64,000 nucleotides of DNA from Luteimonas colneyensis (GTDB lineage: Bacteria > Pseudomonadota > Gammaproteobacteria > Xanthomonadales > Xanthomonadaceae). The translations under genes were made by a program, and so were the position numbers. The notes beneath the pieces were generated by a model. It worked only from the letters and a program-made list of their open reading frames with translations, was not told the origin of the DNA and made no database searches. Location of the stretch: the NCBI RefSeq assembly GCF_014836665.1, contig NZ_JACSQJ010000001.1:560387-624386 (forward strand), written 5' to 3'. Positions 36,686 through 46,490 of this stretch are shown here, in pieces; the first letter of the stretch is position 1; each line of letters opens with the position of its first letter.

Positions 36686-37843
36686 ATGCGCACCTTCCCG
36701 CTGGGTGAAGAACTCGACGCGCTGCGCGACGCCGTGCGCCGTTTCGCCGAGGCCGAGATCGCACCGATCGCCGAGGCCGTCGACCGCGACAACGCCTTCC
36801 CGCAGGACCTGTGGCCGAAGCTGGGCGAAATGGGCCTGCTGGGCCTGACCGTGCCGGGCGAATACGGCGGCAGCGAAATGGGCTACCTGGCCCACCTGGT
36901 GGCGATGGAGGAGATCTCGCGCGCCTCGGGCTCGATCGGCCTGAGCTACGGCGCGCACTCGAACCTCTGCGTCAACAACCTGCACCACAACGGCAGCGAC
37001 GCCCAGCGCGCGAAGTACCTGCCGAAGCTGTGCAGCGGCGAGTGGAAGGGCGCGCTGGCGATGAGCGAGCCCGGCGCGGGCTCCGACGTGGTCGGCTCGA
37101 TGGCCTGCCGCGCCGAACTCCGCGATGGCGCCTGGGTCGCCAACGGCAACAAGATGTGGATCACCAACGGCCCCGAGGCCGACGTGCTGATCGTGTACAT
37201 GCGCACCGCGGGCAAGGAGACCGGCAGCCGCGGCATGACCGCCTTCATCGTCGAGCGCGGCATGAAGGGCTTCCGCACCGCGCAGAAGCTGGACAAGCTC
37301 GGCATGCGCGGCAGCAATACCTGCGAGCTGGTGTTCGAGGACTGCGAGATCCCGGCGGAGAACGTGCTGGGCGAGGTCAATCAGGGCGTCAAGGTGCTGA
37401 TGTCGGGCCTGGACACCGAGCGCCTGGTGCTGAGCGGCGGGCCGATCGGCTTGATGCAGGCCGCGCTGGACGCCGCCCTGCCCTACGTGCGCGAGCGCAG
37501 GCAGTTCGACGCGGCCATCGGCACCTTCGGCCTGATGCAGGGCAAGATCGCCGACATGTACACCGCGCTGCAGTCGTCCCGCGCCTACGCCTACCAGGTG
37601 GCGCGCGACTACGACGCCGGCCACCGCTCGCGCATCGACCCGGCCAGCTGCCTGCTGCACGCGTCGGAAGCCGCGGTGCAGGTGGCGCTGGAGGGCATCC
37701 AGGCGCTGGGCGGCAACGGCTACATCAACGAATACCCGACCGGCCGCATCCTTCGCGACGCCAAGCTGTACGCGATCGGCGCCGGCACCAACGAGATCCG
37801 CCGCATGCTGATCGGCCGCGAGCTGTTCGAAGGCCGCGGCTGA
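36686..37843 (+). CDS. liuA: Isovaleryl-CoA dehydrogenase
   Basis: The 385-residue acyl-CoA dehydrogenase has [30 protein letters not shown] and [14 protein letters not shown] (FAD sites), and the C-terminal signature [20 protein letters not shown]. The catalytic base fits E in VLSGGPIG-region alignments of isovaleryl-CoA dehydrogenases. It converts isovaleryl-CoA to 3-methylcrotonyl-CoA and passes electrons to ETF. It belongs with the liuB-E genes further on. Confidence 0.95.
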   Translation: MRTFPLGEELDALRDAVRRFAEAEIAPIAEAVDRDNAFPQDLWPKLGEMGLLGLTVPGEYGGSEMGYLAHLVAMEEISRASGSIGLSYGAHSNLCVNNLHHNGSDAQRAKYLPKLCSGEWKGALAMSEPGAGSDVVGSMACRAELRDGAWVANGNKMWITNGPEADVLIVYMRTAGKETGSRGMTAFIVERGMKGFRTAQKLDKLGMRGSNTCELVFEDCEIPAENVLGEVNQGVKVLMSGLDTERLVLSGGPIGLMQAALDAALPYVRERRQFDAAIGTFGLMQGKIADMYTALQSSRAYAYQVARDYDAGHRSRIDPASCLLHASEAAVQVALEGIQALGGNGYINEYPTGRILRDAKLYAIGAGTNEIRRMLIGRELFEGRG

Positions 37844-37883
37844 GGCGTCCGCGGCGGATTCCTTCCGCCGCGGCGCCGACTTC

Positions 37884-37950
37884 TGCAGGAGCAGCTACAG
37901 CTGCGACCGGGTGTATCGCGATCCCCGGTCGCAGCTGTAGCTGCTCCTAC
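37884..37950. repeat. REPIN between convergent liuA and autotransporter genes
   Basis: A CAGGAGCAGCTACAGCTG copy at 37884-37908 and an inverted copy at 37927-37950. Such a structure in a convergent gap can form a long hairpin in both transcripts. Confidence 0.8.
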
Positions 37951-37960
37951 AGGCGGGCGT

Positions 37961-40801
37961 TCAGAACCCCTGGACGAAGCGCAGCGACACCAGGCGGTCG
38001 CTGCCGCGCGGACCGAAGCGCTGGTCGTAGCCGAAGCCCACCACGGCATCGCGCGACACCCACGACTGCACGCCGAAGCCGAACGTGCCACCCGAACGCG
38101 TGGCGTCGTGGCCCGGCAGCGGCGCCCAGGCGTCCACGCCCACGAAGCCGGCCTGCAGGTCGAAGCCGCTGGCCGACAGCGTCTGCTGCCATTCGCCGTG
38201 GGCCTGCAGGCTCAGGCCCTTCCACTCGCGCTGGACGCGCACGCCGGCCAGGGCCTGGGTGCGTTCGGCCTCCCAGGCGTCGGCGCGCAGGCCGAAGCCG
38301 TCGGCCCCGCCTTCGCTGAAGCCGTCGCTGTCCAGGCGCACGTGCTCGGCGCCCAGGTACGGCGCCACGGCGAAGCCGGCGGCCCGGAAACGGTAACCGG
38401 CCTCGACGCTGGCGGTGGCGTAGTCGCCGGCATAGCGGCTGGCCACGCCGGACACGGCGTCGCCGGCGAACAGGCGGCGCTCGATGTCGCGCTCGAAGCG
38501 GCCGCTGCCCACCTGGCCGAGCAGCCAGGCGTCGCCCTGCACCCAGCCGGCATAGGCCGTGCCGGAGGTCTGGCGGTCATGCGACCGGTCGCCCAGGCCG
38601 GCCACGCGCCCGTGCGCGCGGGACTCGCCGAAGGCGAAGCCGGCCACGCGACCCTGGCCGAGCGCGGCGTCGCTGCCGATCATCCAGCCGTCGACGGAGA
38701 ACCCGTTGCCGACGAACCCGCCCTCGCCGCCGCCGCCCAGGCTGCGCTTCCACACGCCGGCGCCATGGGTGCCGCCGTCGAAGGCATCGAAGCGCGACGA
38801 CAGCGCGCGCCGGCCCATGTCGATGGTGTCGAGCGTCATCGCCACCGAGGCAGCGTGGAGCTCGCCGGACAGGCTCGAGAGCGCCTGCGCGGCGCGCGCC
38901 TGGCTGTCGACCTGCTGCAGCGCGCCGGCCACCCGGATGAAGCCGCTGGCCACCGCGGTGCCGTCCTCGGGCTGGTGGCGGTCGAGCACCTGGAAGGCGC
39001 GCTCGACGCGTTCGGCCGACGCCAGCGCCGCCGGCGTGAAGCCGCCCATCAACGCGACCGTCGCGCTCACGTCCAGGCGCACGATGTCGAGCCACAGGAT
39101 GTCGTCGCCATAGCGCAGCGTGCCCTGCAGGAACAGGCCGCTGCCCCAGGTGAGGTCGTCGAACCTGCCGGTCAGGCCGCCGCCGGCGGTGACCAGGTCC
39201 TGGCGGCGCTCCGCGGTGTAGCCCGGCTTGACGCCGGCCACGTGCAGGTCGCCGCCCTGGATGTCGACGCGGCCGTCCACGTCCAGGCGCTGGCCGAGCT
39301 CGAAGGCGAGCGTGGCACCGTCGCGGTGCAGGTAGTCGCCGCCGAGGAGGGTGGCGGTCTGGGTCGCGCCGTCGGCGGTGCCGCGCACGTCCACGCGGCC
39401 GGCATTGTCGACGTCGCCCTCGACGGCCGTGCCGAAGCCGAACCGTGCGCCCGCATCCACGCGCACGTCGCCGGCCACGTCGCCGTCCACGTCCAGGCGG
39501 CCGCCGATCACGCGGAGGCCGCCGGCGTTGCCGGCATCGCCCTCGAGCACCAGGGTGCCGGTGCCGCGCTTGACCACGCGGCCATCGCCGGAGAGGTCGT
39601 TGCCCCAGGTCGAGGTGCCGCCGTTGAAGCCGACGTCGAGGTCGCCCCAGTCCAGGCGCGACGGGCCGAGCACCGCGCTGCCGACGTCCAGCGCGCCATG
39701 GCCGAACACCGCGTCGACGCCGGGTGCGCCGAGGTCGGTGGCGGTGCCGAGCAGGGTCTGGCGCACGGCGTCGTTGTCGAAGTACGGGAAGGCTTCCCAC
39801 ACCAGGGCCGCGGCGCCGGAGACCAGCGGGGCGGCCAGCGAGGTGCCGGTCCAGCGCCAGTAGTCGGGGGCGTCCGGCGGATCGTCGGTGCCGGTCACCA
39901 CCACCGACCCGGGCGCCACGATGCAGTAGTCCATGGCGATGCCGCAGGCGTTGGAGTAGTCGGCCAGTTGGGTCGGGTCGTCGCGGTCCAGCGCCGACAC
40001 CGCGATCCACCCGCGCTCCAGCTCCGCTGCCGGCAGGCTGCCGTTGGGGCCGGACTGGCTGGGCAGCGCCGCCATGTCGGAGGGATCGTCGAAGCCGGAG
40101 TTGCCGTTGGCGAACACCACCAGGCCGTCGTTGTCGAGGATGAAGCGCCGGTACTCCGATGCGATGCCCGAGGTGGCGTTGGGGTTGGTCCAGTACAGGC
40201 CACCCCAGGAATTGTTCATGATGCGGACGTCGCGCGCGATCAGGTCGTCGTGGATGCCGGCCAGTCCCAGCGGGCCGTCGACCTCGTTGCCCTCGCCCGA
40301 GCCGTCGTCCTCGGGCGGTTCGTCGTTGATGATGCGCGCCGAGACGATCCCGGCGCCCGGCGCGATGCCGCCGGGCCAGTTGCCGAAAGGCTGGCCGGCC
40401 GCGGCCTGCGCCACGGCGGTGCCGTGGCCGACGACGTCGTCGACCGACAGGTTGTTGCCGTTGCCGCTGATGTAGGTGAGGTTGTCGACCACGCGGTCGC
40501 CGAAGGCGGGGTGGTCGCGGTTCACGCCGCTGTCGACGATGCCGATCCGATAGCCGGCGCCGGTCAGGCCGGCGGCGTGCGCGGCGGCGGTGTTGGTCTG
40601 CGCGATGTGGCCGCTGTAGGCGGGATCGGGCGTGCCGACCACCGGCGGCGGCGGGGCCGGGGGGGGCGCCAGCGGCGGCGGGTCGGGCCGGAGGTTGCCC
40701 CCGCCTCCACCGCCGCCTCCGCAGGCGGCGAGGATGGCCGTGGCGAGCGCGGCGAACGGCAGGGACAGCGGCATCCTGCGGCGGTGTGTGGTCGTGGACA
40801 T
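37961..40801 (-). CDS. Subtilisin-like autotransporter serine protease
   Basis: The 946-residue protein starts with a lipoprotein-type signal (AALATAILAACGGGG) after an ATG at 40801 with GGGGAGAGA upstream. The S8 protease domain has Asp90 in IGIVDSGVNRDHPA, His126 in VVGHGTAV and Ser321 in TGTSLAAPLVSGA. A beta-helix-like passenger of Gly/Asp-rich repeats follows (GDVDNAGRVDVRGTAD, VAGDVRVDAGARF). The C-terminal 280 residues are an autotransporter barrel ending in the usual aromatic RFVQGF. It is predicted to be secreted across the outer membrane and to cleave proteins at the surface. The lipobox combined with an autotransporter is found in relatives in this family of bacteria. Confidence 0.92.
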   Translation of the reverse strand: MSTTTHRRRMPLSLPFAALATAILAACGGGGGGGGNLRPDPPPLAPPPAPPPPVVGTPDPAYSGHIAQTNTAAAHAAGLTGAGYRIGIVDSGVNRDHPAFGDRVVDNLTYISGNGNNLSVDDVVGHGTAVAQAAAGQPFGNWPGGIAPGAGIVSARIINDEPPEDDGSGEGNEVDGPLGLAGIHDDLIARDVRIMNNSWGGLYWTNPNATSGIASEYRRFILDNDGLVVFANGNSGFDDPSDMAALPSQSGPNGSLPAAELERGWIAVSALDRDDPTQLADYSNACGIAMDYCIVAPGSVVVTGTDDPPDAPDYWRWTGTSLAAPLVSGAAALVWEAFPYFDNDAVRQTLLGTATDLGAPGVDAVFGHGALDVGSAVLGPSRLDWGDLDVGFNGGTSTWGNDLSGDGRVVKRGTGTLVLEGDAGNAGGLRVIGGRLDVDGDVAGDVRVDAGARFGFGTAVEGDVDNAGRVDVRGTADGATQTATLLGGDYLHRDGATLAFELGQRLDVDGRVDIQGGDLHVAGVKPGYTAERRQDLVTAGGGLTGRFDDLTWGSGLFLQGTLRYGDDILWLDIVRLDVSATVALMGGFTPAALASAERVERAFQVLDRHQPEDGTAVASGFIRVAGALQQVDSQARAAQALSSLSGELHAASVAMTLDTIDMGRRALSSRFDAFDGGTHGAGVWKRSLGGGGEGGFVGNGFSVDGWMIGSDAALGQGRVAGFAFGESRAHGRVAGLGDRSHDRQTSGTAYAGWVQGDAWLLGQVGSGRFERDIERRLFAGDAVSGVASRYAGDYATASVEAGYRFRAAGFAVAPYLGAEHVRLDSDGFSEGGADGFGLRADAWEAERTQALAGVRVQREWKGLSLQAHGEWQQTLSASGFDLQAGFVGVDAWAPLPGHDATRSGGTFGFGVQSWVSRDAVVGFGYDQRFGPRGSDRLVSLRFVQGF

Positions 40802-40968
40802 GTCCGTCTCTCCCCGAGCGGTTGGCAAGCAGTGGACTGATTACGGGAAAACGCGCGGCGGGCCAAGTGGGGAGGCCCGCAACCGGGCACTGTGTCCCGG
40901 ACGAACGGCCGATGGCGGACCCATGCTGCAGTGCGATAATGGCCGGACATATCCATCGGAGCTCCACC

Positions 40969-42144
40969 ATGACCGACGTCGTCATCGTCGGTGCCAAGCG
41001 CACCGCCATCGGTTCCATGCTCGGCCAGTTCACCGGCGTGCCCACCCCGACCCTCGGCGCCGCGGCGATCGGAGGCGCGCTGGCCCACGGTGGCGTGGCC
41101 GCCGACCAGGTCGACGAAGTGGTCATGGGCTGCGTGCTGCCGGCCGGCCTCGGCCAGGCCCCGGCGCGGCAGGCGTCGCGCGCGGCCGGGATCCCCGACG
41201 CCGCGGGCGCCACGACCATCAACAAGGTCTGCGGCTCGGGCATGAAAGCGATCATGCTGGCGCACGACATCATCAAGGCCGGCTCGGCGAAGGTGGTGGT
41301 GGCCGGCGGCATGGAGTCGATGACCAATGCGCCGCACCTGCTCAACGGCTCGCGCACCGGCATCCGCTACGGCAGCGCGGAGTTCCTCGACCACATGGCC
41401 TTCGACGGCCTGACCAATCCCTACGACGGCAAGGCCATGGGCGTGTTCGGCGACGCCACCTGCGCGCAGTACGCCATGGGCCGCGAGGAGGTCGACGCGT
41501 TCTCGGCCGAGAGCGCGCGCCGCGCGCAGGCCGCGATCGCCGACGGCGCGTTCAGGGACGAGATCGTCCCGGTGACCGTGAAGGGCCGCAAGGGCGAGAC
41601 CGTGGTCGACACCGACGAGGAGCCCGGCAGGATCGCCCTCGACCGCATCCCGACGCTGCGCGCGGCCTTCGGCAAGGACGGCGTGCTGACCGCCGCGTCC
41701 TCGTCGAAGATCTCCGACGGCGCCGCCGCGGCGGTGGTGATGTCGGCCGACGAGGCGCAGGCGCGGGGCGTGAAGCCGCTCGCGCGCATCGTCGCCCACG
41801 CCACCCATGCGCAGGCGCCGGAGTGGTTCACCACGGCGCCGGTGAAGGCGATGGCGAACGTGCTGGAAAAGGCCGGATGGGCCGTGGACGACGTTGACCT
41901 GTTCGAGGTCAACGAGGCCTTCGCGGTGGTGGCGATGGCGCCGATGAAGGACCTCGGCATCCCGCACGACAGGCTCAACGTCAACGGCGGCGCGGTCGCG
42001 CTCGGCCATCCGATCGGCGCCAGCGGCGCACGCCTGGTGGTGACCCTGCTGCACGCGCTCCAGGCGCGCGGTGGAAAGCGCGGCGTGGCTTCGCTGTGCA
42101 TCGGCGGCGGCGAAGCGACCGCGATCGCGATCGAACTGGCCTGA
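40969..42144 (+). CDS. Acetyl-CoA C-acetyltransferase (thiolase)
   Basis: The 391-residue thiolase has the active-site Cys in TTINKVCGSGMKAI, the second motif NVNGGAVALGHPIGASGARL with catalytic His, and a C-terminal CIGGGEATAIAIE with the second Cys. It condenses or cleaves acetoacetyl-CoA, closing leucine catabolism after HMG-CoA lyase, or acts in isoleucine or beta-oxidation thiolysis. It is divergent from the autotransporter gene. Confidence 0.93.
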   Translation: MTDVVIVGAKRTAIGSMLGQFTGVPTPTLGAAAIGGALAHGGVAADQVDEVVMGCVLPAGLGQAPARQASRAAGIPDAAGATTINKVCGSGMKAIMLAHDIIKAGSAKVVVAGGMESMTNAPHLLNGSRTGIRYGSAEFLDHMAFDGLTNPYDGKAMGVFGDATCAQYAMGREEVDAFSAESARRAQAAIADGAFRDEIVPVTVKGRKGETVVDTDEEPGRIALDRIPTLRAAFGKDGVLTAASSSKISDGAAAAVVMSADEAQARGVKPLARIVAHATHAQAPEWFTTAPVKAMANVLEKAGWAVDDVDLFEVNEAFAVVAMAPMKDLGIPHDRLNVNGGAVALGHPIGASGARLVVTLLHALQARGGKRGVASLCIGGGEATAIAIELA

Positions 42145-42185
42145 ACGGTTGACGCGGCCTTGACGGCGCCGGTTCAAACTGGCGC

Positions 42186-42216
42186 TTGACAGCCGTCCGG
42201 GGCTTGCCCTCATGAT
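42186..42216 (+). promoter_or_regulatory. Candidate promoter for first Ala-rich lipoprotein
   Basis: A perfect TTGACA at 42186-42191 is followed after 19 bases by CATGAT (42211-42216), 4 of 6 to TATAAT. It sits 53 bases before the lipoprotein start. Confidence 0.35.
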
Positions 42217-42268
42217 ATGCGGCGCACTTCCGTGCGTTCTCCAAATTCCACGACGAGGAAAAGCAACA

Positions 42269-42607
42269 ATGAGCATGAACAAGCTGCTGATCGCGCTGGC
42301 GCTGGGCCTGGGCCTGGCCGCCTGCTCGAACCAGGAACAGGCCAACAACGCCGCCGCCGACGCCGCCGAGGCCGCTGACCAGGCCGCCGCCGACGCCGCG
42401 CTGGCCGGCACCACCGCCGCCGACTCGGCCGCCGACAGCGCCGAAGCCGCTGCCGACGCCGCCGCCGACGCTGCGGCCGACGCCGCTGCCGCCGTCGAAG
42501 GCTCGGCCGAAGCCGCTGCCGCCGACGTGGCGCAGGACGCCGCCGACGCTGCCGAGGACGCTGCCGACGCCGCCGAAGAGGCTGCCGACGAGGCCGTCGA
42601 GCAGTAA
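42269..42607 (+). CDS. Small alanine-rich lipoprotein, 112 aa
   Basis: GAGGAA precedes the ATG at 42269. The signal is MSMNKLLIALALGLGLAAC with lipobox LAAC. The mature part is almost wholly Ala, Asp and Glu in heptad-like repeats (AADAAEAADQAAADAA), so it is probably a long helix or coiled coil. No family is recognised. It is transcribed alone and ends in a good terminator. Two more lipoproteins of similar make-up follow. Confidence 0.8.
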   Translation: MSMNKLLIALALGLGLAACSNQEQANNAAADAAEAADQAAADAALAGTTAADSAADSAEAAADAAADAAADAAAAVEGSAEAAAADVAQDAADAAEDAADAAEEAADEAVEQ

Positions 42608-42637
42608 TCACTGCTCGGCACCATCGGATGTAAAACC

Positions 42638-42668
42638 GGAAAGCCGCTGGATCTCCAGCGGCTTTTCC
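42638..42668 (+). terminator. Rho-independent terminator
   Basis: GGAAAGCCGCTGG at 42638-42650 pairs with CCAGCGGCTTTTCC at 42655-42668 (loop ATCT, one bulge). The stem itself supplies the T run. It lies 30 bases after the lipoprotein stop. Confidence 0.75.
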
Positions 42669-42724
42669 GTATCTACTGCCAACCGGGCCGCGACGCGGTT
42701 CCACCCACAGAGAGGATCGACACC

Positions 42725-43114
42725 ATGAAGATCAAGACCGCCCTGCTCGCCACCGCCTGCGTCTTCGCGCTGGCCGCCTGCCAGAACGACGCCACCAGCG
42801 AGCAGCACGCCGCCGAGGCCGATGCCGCGCTGGAGCGTGCCGGCGATTCCGCCCAGGACGCCGCCATTGCCACCGGTGACGCCGTCGAAGCCGGTGCCGA
42901 TGCCGCCGCCGCCGCGACCCGCGACGCCGCCGCCGAAGCCGAGGCCGCTGCCGCCGAAGCCGCCGCCAACGTCGAGGCCGCCGCCGAGAACGCCAGCGAG
43001 GAAGCCCGCGCCGCCGCCGCCGAGGCCGAAGCCGCCACCCGCGAGGCGACCTCCAACGCGCTCGAGAACGCCTCCGACGCCGCCGACGCGGCTGCTGAAG
43101 ACGTCCGCAACTGA
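42725..43114 (+). CDS. Small alanine-rich lipoprotein, 129 aa
   Basis: The signal MKIKTALLATACVFALAAC ends in a lipobox. The mature protein is about half alanine with Glu, Asp and Arg (AAAEAEAAAAEAAANVEA), predicted to form one long helix. The make-up is like the lipoprotein just upstream, but in the sequence it is a separate gene with its own start. The function is unknown; a structural role in the envelope is possible. Confidence 0.8.
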   Translation: MKIKTALLATACVFALAACQNDATSEQHAAEADAALERAGDSAQDAAIATGDAVEAGADAAAAATRDAAAEAEAAAAEAAANVEAAAENASEEARAAAAEAEAATREATSNALENASDAADAAAEDVRN

Positions 43115-43194
43115 TCCATGCGACACCCCGACGGTCCGCCACGGCGGGCCGTCGGTTCCACGCGCCACCATCGCGCCATCGGGAGGACCGATCC

Positions 43195-43623
43195 ATGGAC
43201 ATCCGCTCGCTGCTGCTCCTGCTGCCACTGGGCATCGCCCTGGCCGCATGCACGAACCACGAGCCCGTCGCCGACGGCGATGATGGCGATGACCGCGCCA
43301 CGGTGCCCGCCGACGCCACCGGCGGCGACGACCCGGCCGACGCCACCGGCATCGCCACGGGCGCTCCAACACCCGCCACGGCCGGCACGACCACGGCCGG
43401 CGCCAGCGGCCCCGCCGTCGCAGGCGGCCGCCACGCCGCCGAAGCCGAGACCGTCGCCATCGACGCCACCGGGCAGGACGCCACCGACTCCGCCGCCGCC
43501 GAAGTGGCCGGCGCCGAGGGCGCGACCCGCGACGACAACTCCAACCAGTACGAACGCGCGCCGGTCGCGAGCGACGCGGTCGAAGCCGGCTACAACGACG
43601 ACGACAGGGACGGCGGCGACTGA
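43195..43623 (+). CDS. Hypothetical small lipoprotein, 142 aa
   Basis: The signal MDIRSLLLLLPLGIALAAC has a lipobox LAAC. The mature part is Asp-, Thr- and Gly-rich (ADGDDGDDRATVPADATG) and probably disordered. GGGAGG precedes the start. It is the third of three lipoprotein genes in a row, 80 bases after the second. No family is recognised. Confidence 0.7.
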   Translation: MDIRSLLLLLPLGIALAACTNHEPVADGDDGDDRATVPADATGGDDPADATGIATGAPTPATAGTTTAGASGPAVAGGRHAAEAETVAIDATGQDATDSAAAEVAGAEGATRDDNSNQYERAPVASDAVEAGYNDDDRDGGD

Positions 43624-43671
43624 TCGCACTGCGGGTATGCTGGGCGGCCCTGAAGCCGCTCCGGTCCACGC

Positions 43672-45279
43672 ATGCCCGCACTGAAGTCCAGCCTCGATCC
43701 ACGCTCGCAGGAGTTCCAGGACAACGTCGCCTTCCACCGCGCGCTGGTGGACGAGCTCGACGCGCGGCTGGCGCGGGCCGCGGACGGCGGCGGCGACAAG
43801 GCCCGCGAAAAGCACGTCGCGCGCGGCAAGCTGCTGGCGCGCGAGCGCATCGCCGCCCTGCTCGACCCCGGTTCGCCCTTCCTCGAGATCGCGCCGCTGG
43901 CGGCCGAGGAGATGTACGACGGCGCCGCGCCCGCGGCCGGCATGGTCTGCGGCATCGGCCGGGTGATGGGCATCGAGGTGGTGGTCGTGGCCAACGACGC
44001 CACGGTCAAGGGCGGCACCTACTTCCCGATGACGGTGAAGAAGCACCTGCGCGCGCAGGACGTGGCGCGCGAGAACAACCTGCCCTGCGTGTACCTCGTC
44101 GACTCCGGCGGCGCCTTCCTGCCGCTGCAGGACGAGGTGTTCCCCGACCGCGAGCACTTCGGCCGCATCTTCTACAACCAGGCGCGGATGTCGGCCGAGA
44201 ACATCCCGCAGGTCGCGGTGGTGATGGGCAGCTGCACCGCCGGCGGCGCCTACGTGCCGGCGATGTGCGACGAGTCGGTGATCGTCAAGGAACAGGGCAC
44301 GATCTTCCTCGGCGGCCCGCCGCTGGTGAAGGCCGCGACCGGCGAAGTCGTGGATGCCGAATCACTGGGCGGTGCCGATGTGCACACCGCGGTCTCCGGC
44401 GTCGCCGACCATTTCGCCGAGGACGACCGGCATGCGCTGCAGATCGCGCGCGACATCGTCGGCGGCTTCAACCGCCGCAAGGTGCTGCCGGTGGCCACGC
44501 GCCCGGTGGTCGAACCGCTTTTCGCGGCGGAAGAGCTATACGGCATCGTGCCGAAGGACACGCGGCGCCCCTTCGACATCCGCGAGGTGATCGCGCGCAT
44601 CGTCGACGGCAGCGACTTCCAGGAGTTCAAGGCGCGCTACGGCAAGACGCTCGTGACCGGCTTCGCGCACCTGCACGGCTACCCGGTCGGTATCGTCGCC
44701 AACAACGGCATCCTGTTCGGCGAGAGCGCGCTCAAGGGCGCGCACTTCATCGAGCTGTGCAACCAGCGCGGCATCCCGCTGGTTTTTCTGCAGAACATCA
44801 CCGGCTTCATGGTGGGTCGGAAGTACGAGAACGGCGGCATCGCCAAGGACGGGGCGAAGATGGTCACCGCCGTGGCCTGCTCGAGCGTGCCGAAGTTCAC
44901 CGTGGTCATCGGCGGCAGTTTCGGCGCCGGCAACTACGCGATGTGCGGCCGCGCCTATGGCGCCCGCTTCCTGTGGATGTGGCCGAACGCGCGCATCAGC
45001 GTGATGGGCGGCGAGCAGGCGGCGAGCGTGCTGGCGACGGTGAAGCGCGACGGCATCGAGGCCCGCGGCGGCGACTGGAGCGCCGGCGAGGAAGAAGCCT
45101 TCAAGGCCCCGATCCGCGAGCAGTACGAACACCAGGGCAGCCCGTGGTATTCGACCGCCCGCCTCTGGGACGACGGCATCATCGATCCCGCCGACACCCG
45201 GCGGGTGCTGGGCCTGGGCATCTCCGCCTCGCTGAACGCGCCCATCGAGCCGGCACGCTTCGGCGTTTTCCGGATGTAG
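43672..45279 (+). CDS. liuB: Methylcrotonoyl-CoA carboxylase, carboxyltransferase subunit
   Basis: The 535-residue protein has the crotonase-like carboxyltransferase fold: [67 protein letters not shown] and [17 protein letters not shown]. It transfers carboxyl from biotin on LiuD to 3-methylcrotonyl-CoA to make 3-methylglutaconyl-CoA. The rest of the pathway (liuC, liuD, liuE) lies 3.7-9 kb downstream, interrupted by unrelated genes. Confidence 0.95.
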   Translation: MPALKSSLDPRSQEFQDNVAFHRALVDELDARLARAADGGGDKAREKHVARGKLLARERIAALLDPGSPFLEIAPLAAEEMYDGAAPAAGMVCGIGRVMGIEVVVVANDATVKGGTYFPMTVKKHLRAQDVARENNLPCVYLVDSGGAFLPLQDEVFPDREHFGRIFYNQARMSAENIPQVAVVMGSCTAGGAYVPAMCDESVIVKEQGTIFLGGPPLVKAATGEVVDAESLGGADVHTAVSGVADHFAEDDRHALQIARDIVGGFNRRKVLPVATRPVVEPLFAAEELYGIVPKDTRRPFDIREVIARIVDGSDFQEFKARYGKTLVTGFAHLHGYPVGIVANNGILFGESALKGAHFIELCNQRGIPLVFLQNITGFMVGRKYENGGIAKDGAKMVTAVACSSVPKFTVVIGGSFGAGNYAMCGRAYGARFLWMWPNARISVMGGEQAASVLATVKRDGIEARGGDWSAGEEEAFKAPIREQYEHQGSPWYSTARLWDDGIIDPADTRRVLGLGISASLNAPIEPARFGVFRM

Positions 45280-45413
45280 GGGAGCCGCGGGATTCATCCG
45301 TAAGTCATTGTCAGACTTCGAATTTGGTGAGCCGCGTCACAGTCATGTGAAGACGCGCGCGTGCTATCGTCGGCCTCCCCCGATCCCCCGCCCGCTCCGA
45401 GGAATACCGCCCC

Positions 45414-45965
45414 ATGTCCATCTTCCCGCAAGGCTCCGCCAAGAAAGACCTGCCCTTCAAGGACTCCGCCGCCCCCGCGCGCGACCAGGGCCCGGCGGTC
45501 GCCTCGTTCGAACCCGCCGAAGCCCCGTTCCCGGCCACCCAGCGCCAGGCGGCGCCCGCGGCCCCGCAGGCCCGTGAATCCGTGATCGCGTCCGACCTCA
45601 CCATCGAAGGCAAGATTTCCGGCAGCGGGCACGTCCGCATCGCCGGCAAGTTCAAGGGCGACGTCAACGTCGAGGGCGACCTGACCATCGATGGCGGCGC
45701 CCGCCTCAACGGCGGCGTGCGCGCCAAGCGCGTGACCGTGGCCGGCGAGCTGGAAGGCAACATCGAATCCGCCGAGCGCGTCGACCTGCAGCCCTCCGCG
45801 GTGCTGGTCGGCGACGTCAAGGCCGGCACCCTGACCGTCGCCGCCGGCTCGCGCATCCGTGGCCACGTCGAGTGCGGCTGGGATGACGCCGCTGCCGCCA
45901 AGGGCAAGGACGACAAGGCGCAGAAGGACAGCAAGGACAAGGCCGGCCTCGACGTCGTCCAGTGA
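45414..45965 (+). CDS. Bactofilin (polymer-forming cytoskeletal protein)
   Basis: The 183-residue protein has a disordered Pro/Ala-rich N-terminus of about 60 residues and then a bactofilin beta-helix with repeated G-x-V/I-x-G patterns (GKISGSGHVRIAGKFKGDVN, GELEGNIESAERVDLQP). A charged Lys/Asp tail ends it. Bactofilins form filaments under the inner membrane that guide cell shape or stalk assembly. The next gene starts within its stop codon (GTGA), so they are an operon. Confidence 0.92.
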   Translation: MSIFPQGSAKKDLPFKDSAAPARDQGPAVASFEPAEAPFPATQRQAAPAAPQARESVIASDLTIEGKISGSGHVRIAGKFKGDVNVEGDLTIDGGARLNGGVRAKRVTVAGELEGNIESAERVDLQPSAVLVGDVKAGTLTVAAGSRIRGHVECGWDDAAAAKGKDDKAQKDSKDKAGLDVVQ

Positions 45966-46336
45966 GCCAGCGCCCGGGCCAGGCCGGCGCCCCGCGCGCC
46001 GGCCCCCACTGCAAGACCACCATCCTGGAAAGCGCGACGGTCTGCCCGTCGTGCCGCCACTACCTGCGCTTCGACGACAAGGCGCAGGCGGTCGAGACCA
46101 CCCGTGCACTGCAGGTCGAGGGCGAGATCCGGCATCCAGCCGAAGGCGGCGCCTGGGAATACTCGGTGGTGCTGACCATCCGCGACGACGACGGCCAAGA
46201 GGTCTCCCACCAGGTGGTGGGCGTCGGCGCGATCCATCCGGGCGATGCGCGTACGTTCACCCTCGCCGTGGAGCTCACCCCCACCAGCGACATGCGCCGC
46301 ATGCCGAAGCGCCCGAACTCCCGCTCACGCCACTAG
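45962..46336 (+). CDS. Hypothetical protein with zinc-ribbon-like CPSC, 124 aa
   Basis: GTG at 45962 overlaps the bactofilin stop. An N-terminal HCKTTILESATVCPSCRHYL resembles half of a zinc ribbon. A beta-sandwich-like domain follows (EGGAWEYSVVLTIRDDDGQE, HPGDARTFTLAVEL). No named family is recognised. The overlap with bactofilin suggests a linked role, perhaps as a filament accessory. Confidence 0.7.
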   Translation: MSQRPGQAGAPRAGPHCKTTILESATVCPSCRHYLRFDDKAQAVETTRALQVEGEIRHPAEGGAWEYSVVLTIRDDDGQEVSHQVVGVGAIHPGDARTFTLAVELTPTSDMRRMPKRPNSRSRH

Positions 46337-46355
46337 CCCTGGCGCGCCCATGCCC

Positions 46356-46453
46356 TGCAGGAGCAGCTATCGCTGCGACCCGCACGCATGTTTCCTGTAG
46401 GAGCAGCTATAGCTGCGACCCGTCCCTCCGGTCGCAGCTATAGCTGCTCCTAC
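46356..46453. repeat. Cluster of three REP-like repeats
   Basis: Copies at 46356-46380 and 46397-46420 in one orientation and 46430-46453 inverted, all variants of GTAGGAGCAGCTATAGC. They fill the gap between the convergent bactofilin operon and the feo operon. Confidence 0.8.
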
Positions 46454-46490
46454 ATGCATGTTGTCCGGTTGTCCGGTAGTGCGGCGGCGC

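Noticed and set aside
38108-40840. 910-residue + strand frame antisense to the autotransporter
   Set aside because: No domains, His/Ala/Val-rich shadow reading; the minus-strand gene has a complete catalytic triad and barrel.
33406-46453. Repeated 24-base palindromic elements as a possible CRISPR array
   Set aside because: Copies are in pairs of opposite orientation, far apart, with no regular spacers and no cas genes; they are REP-like.
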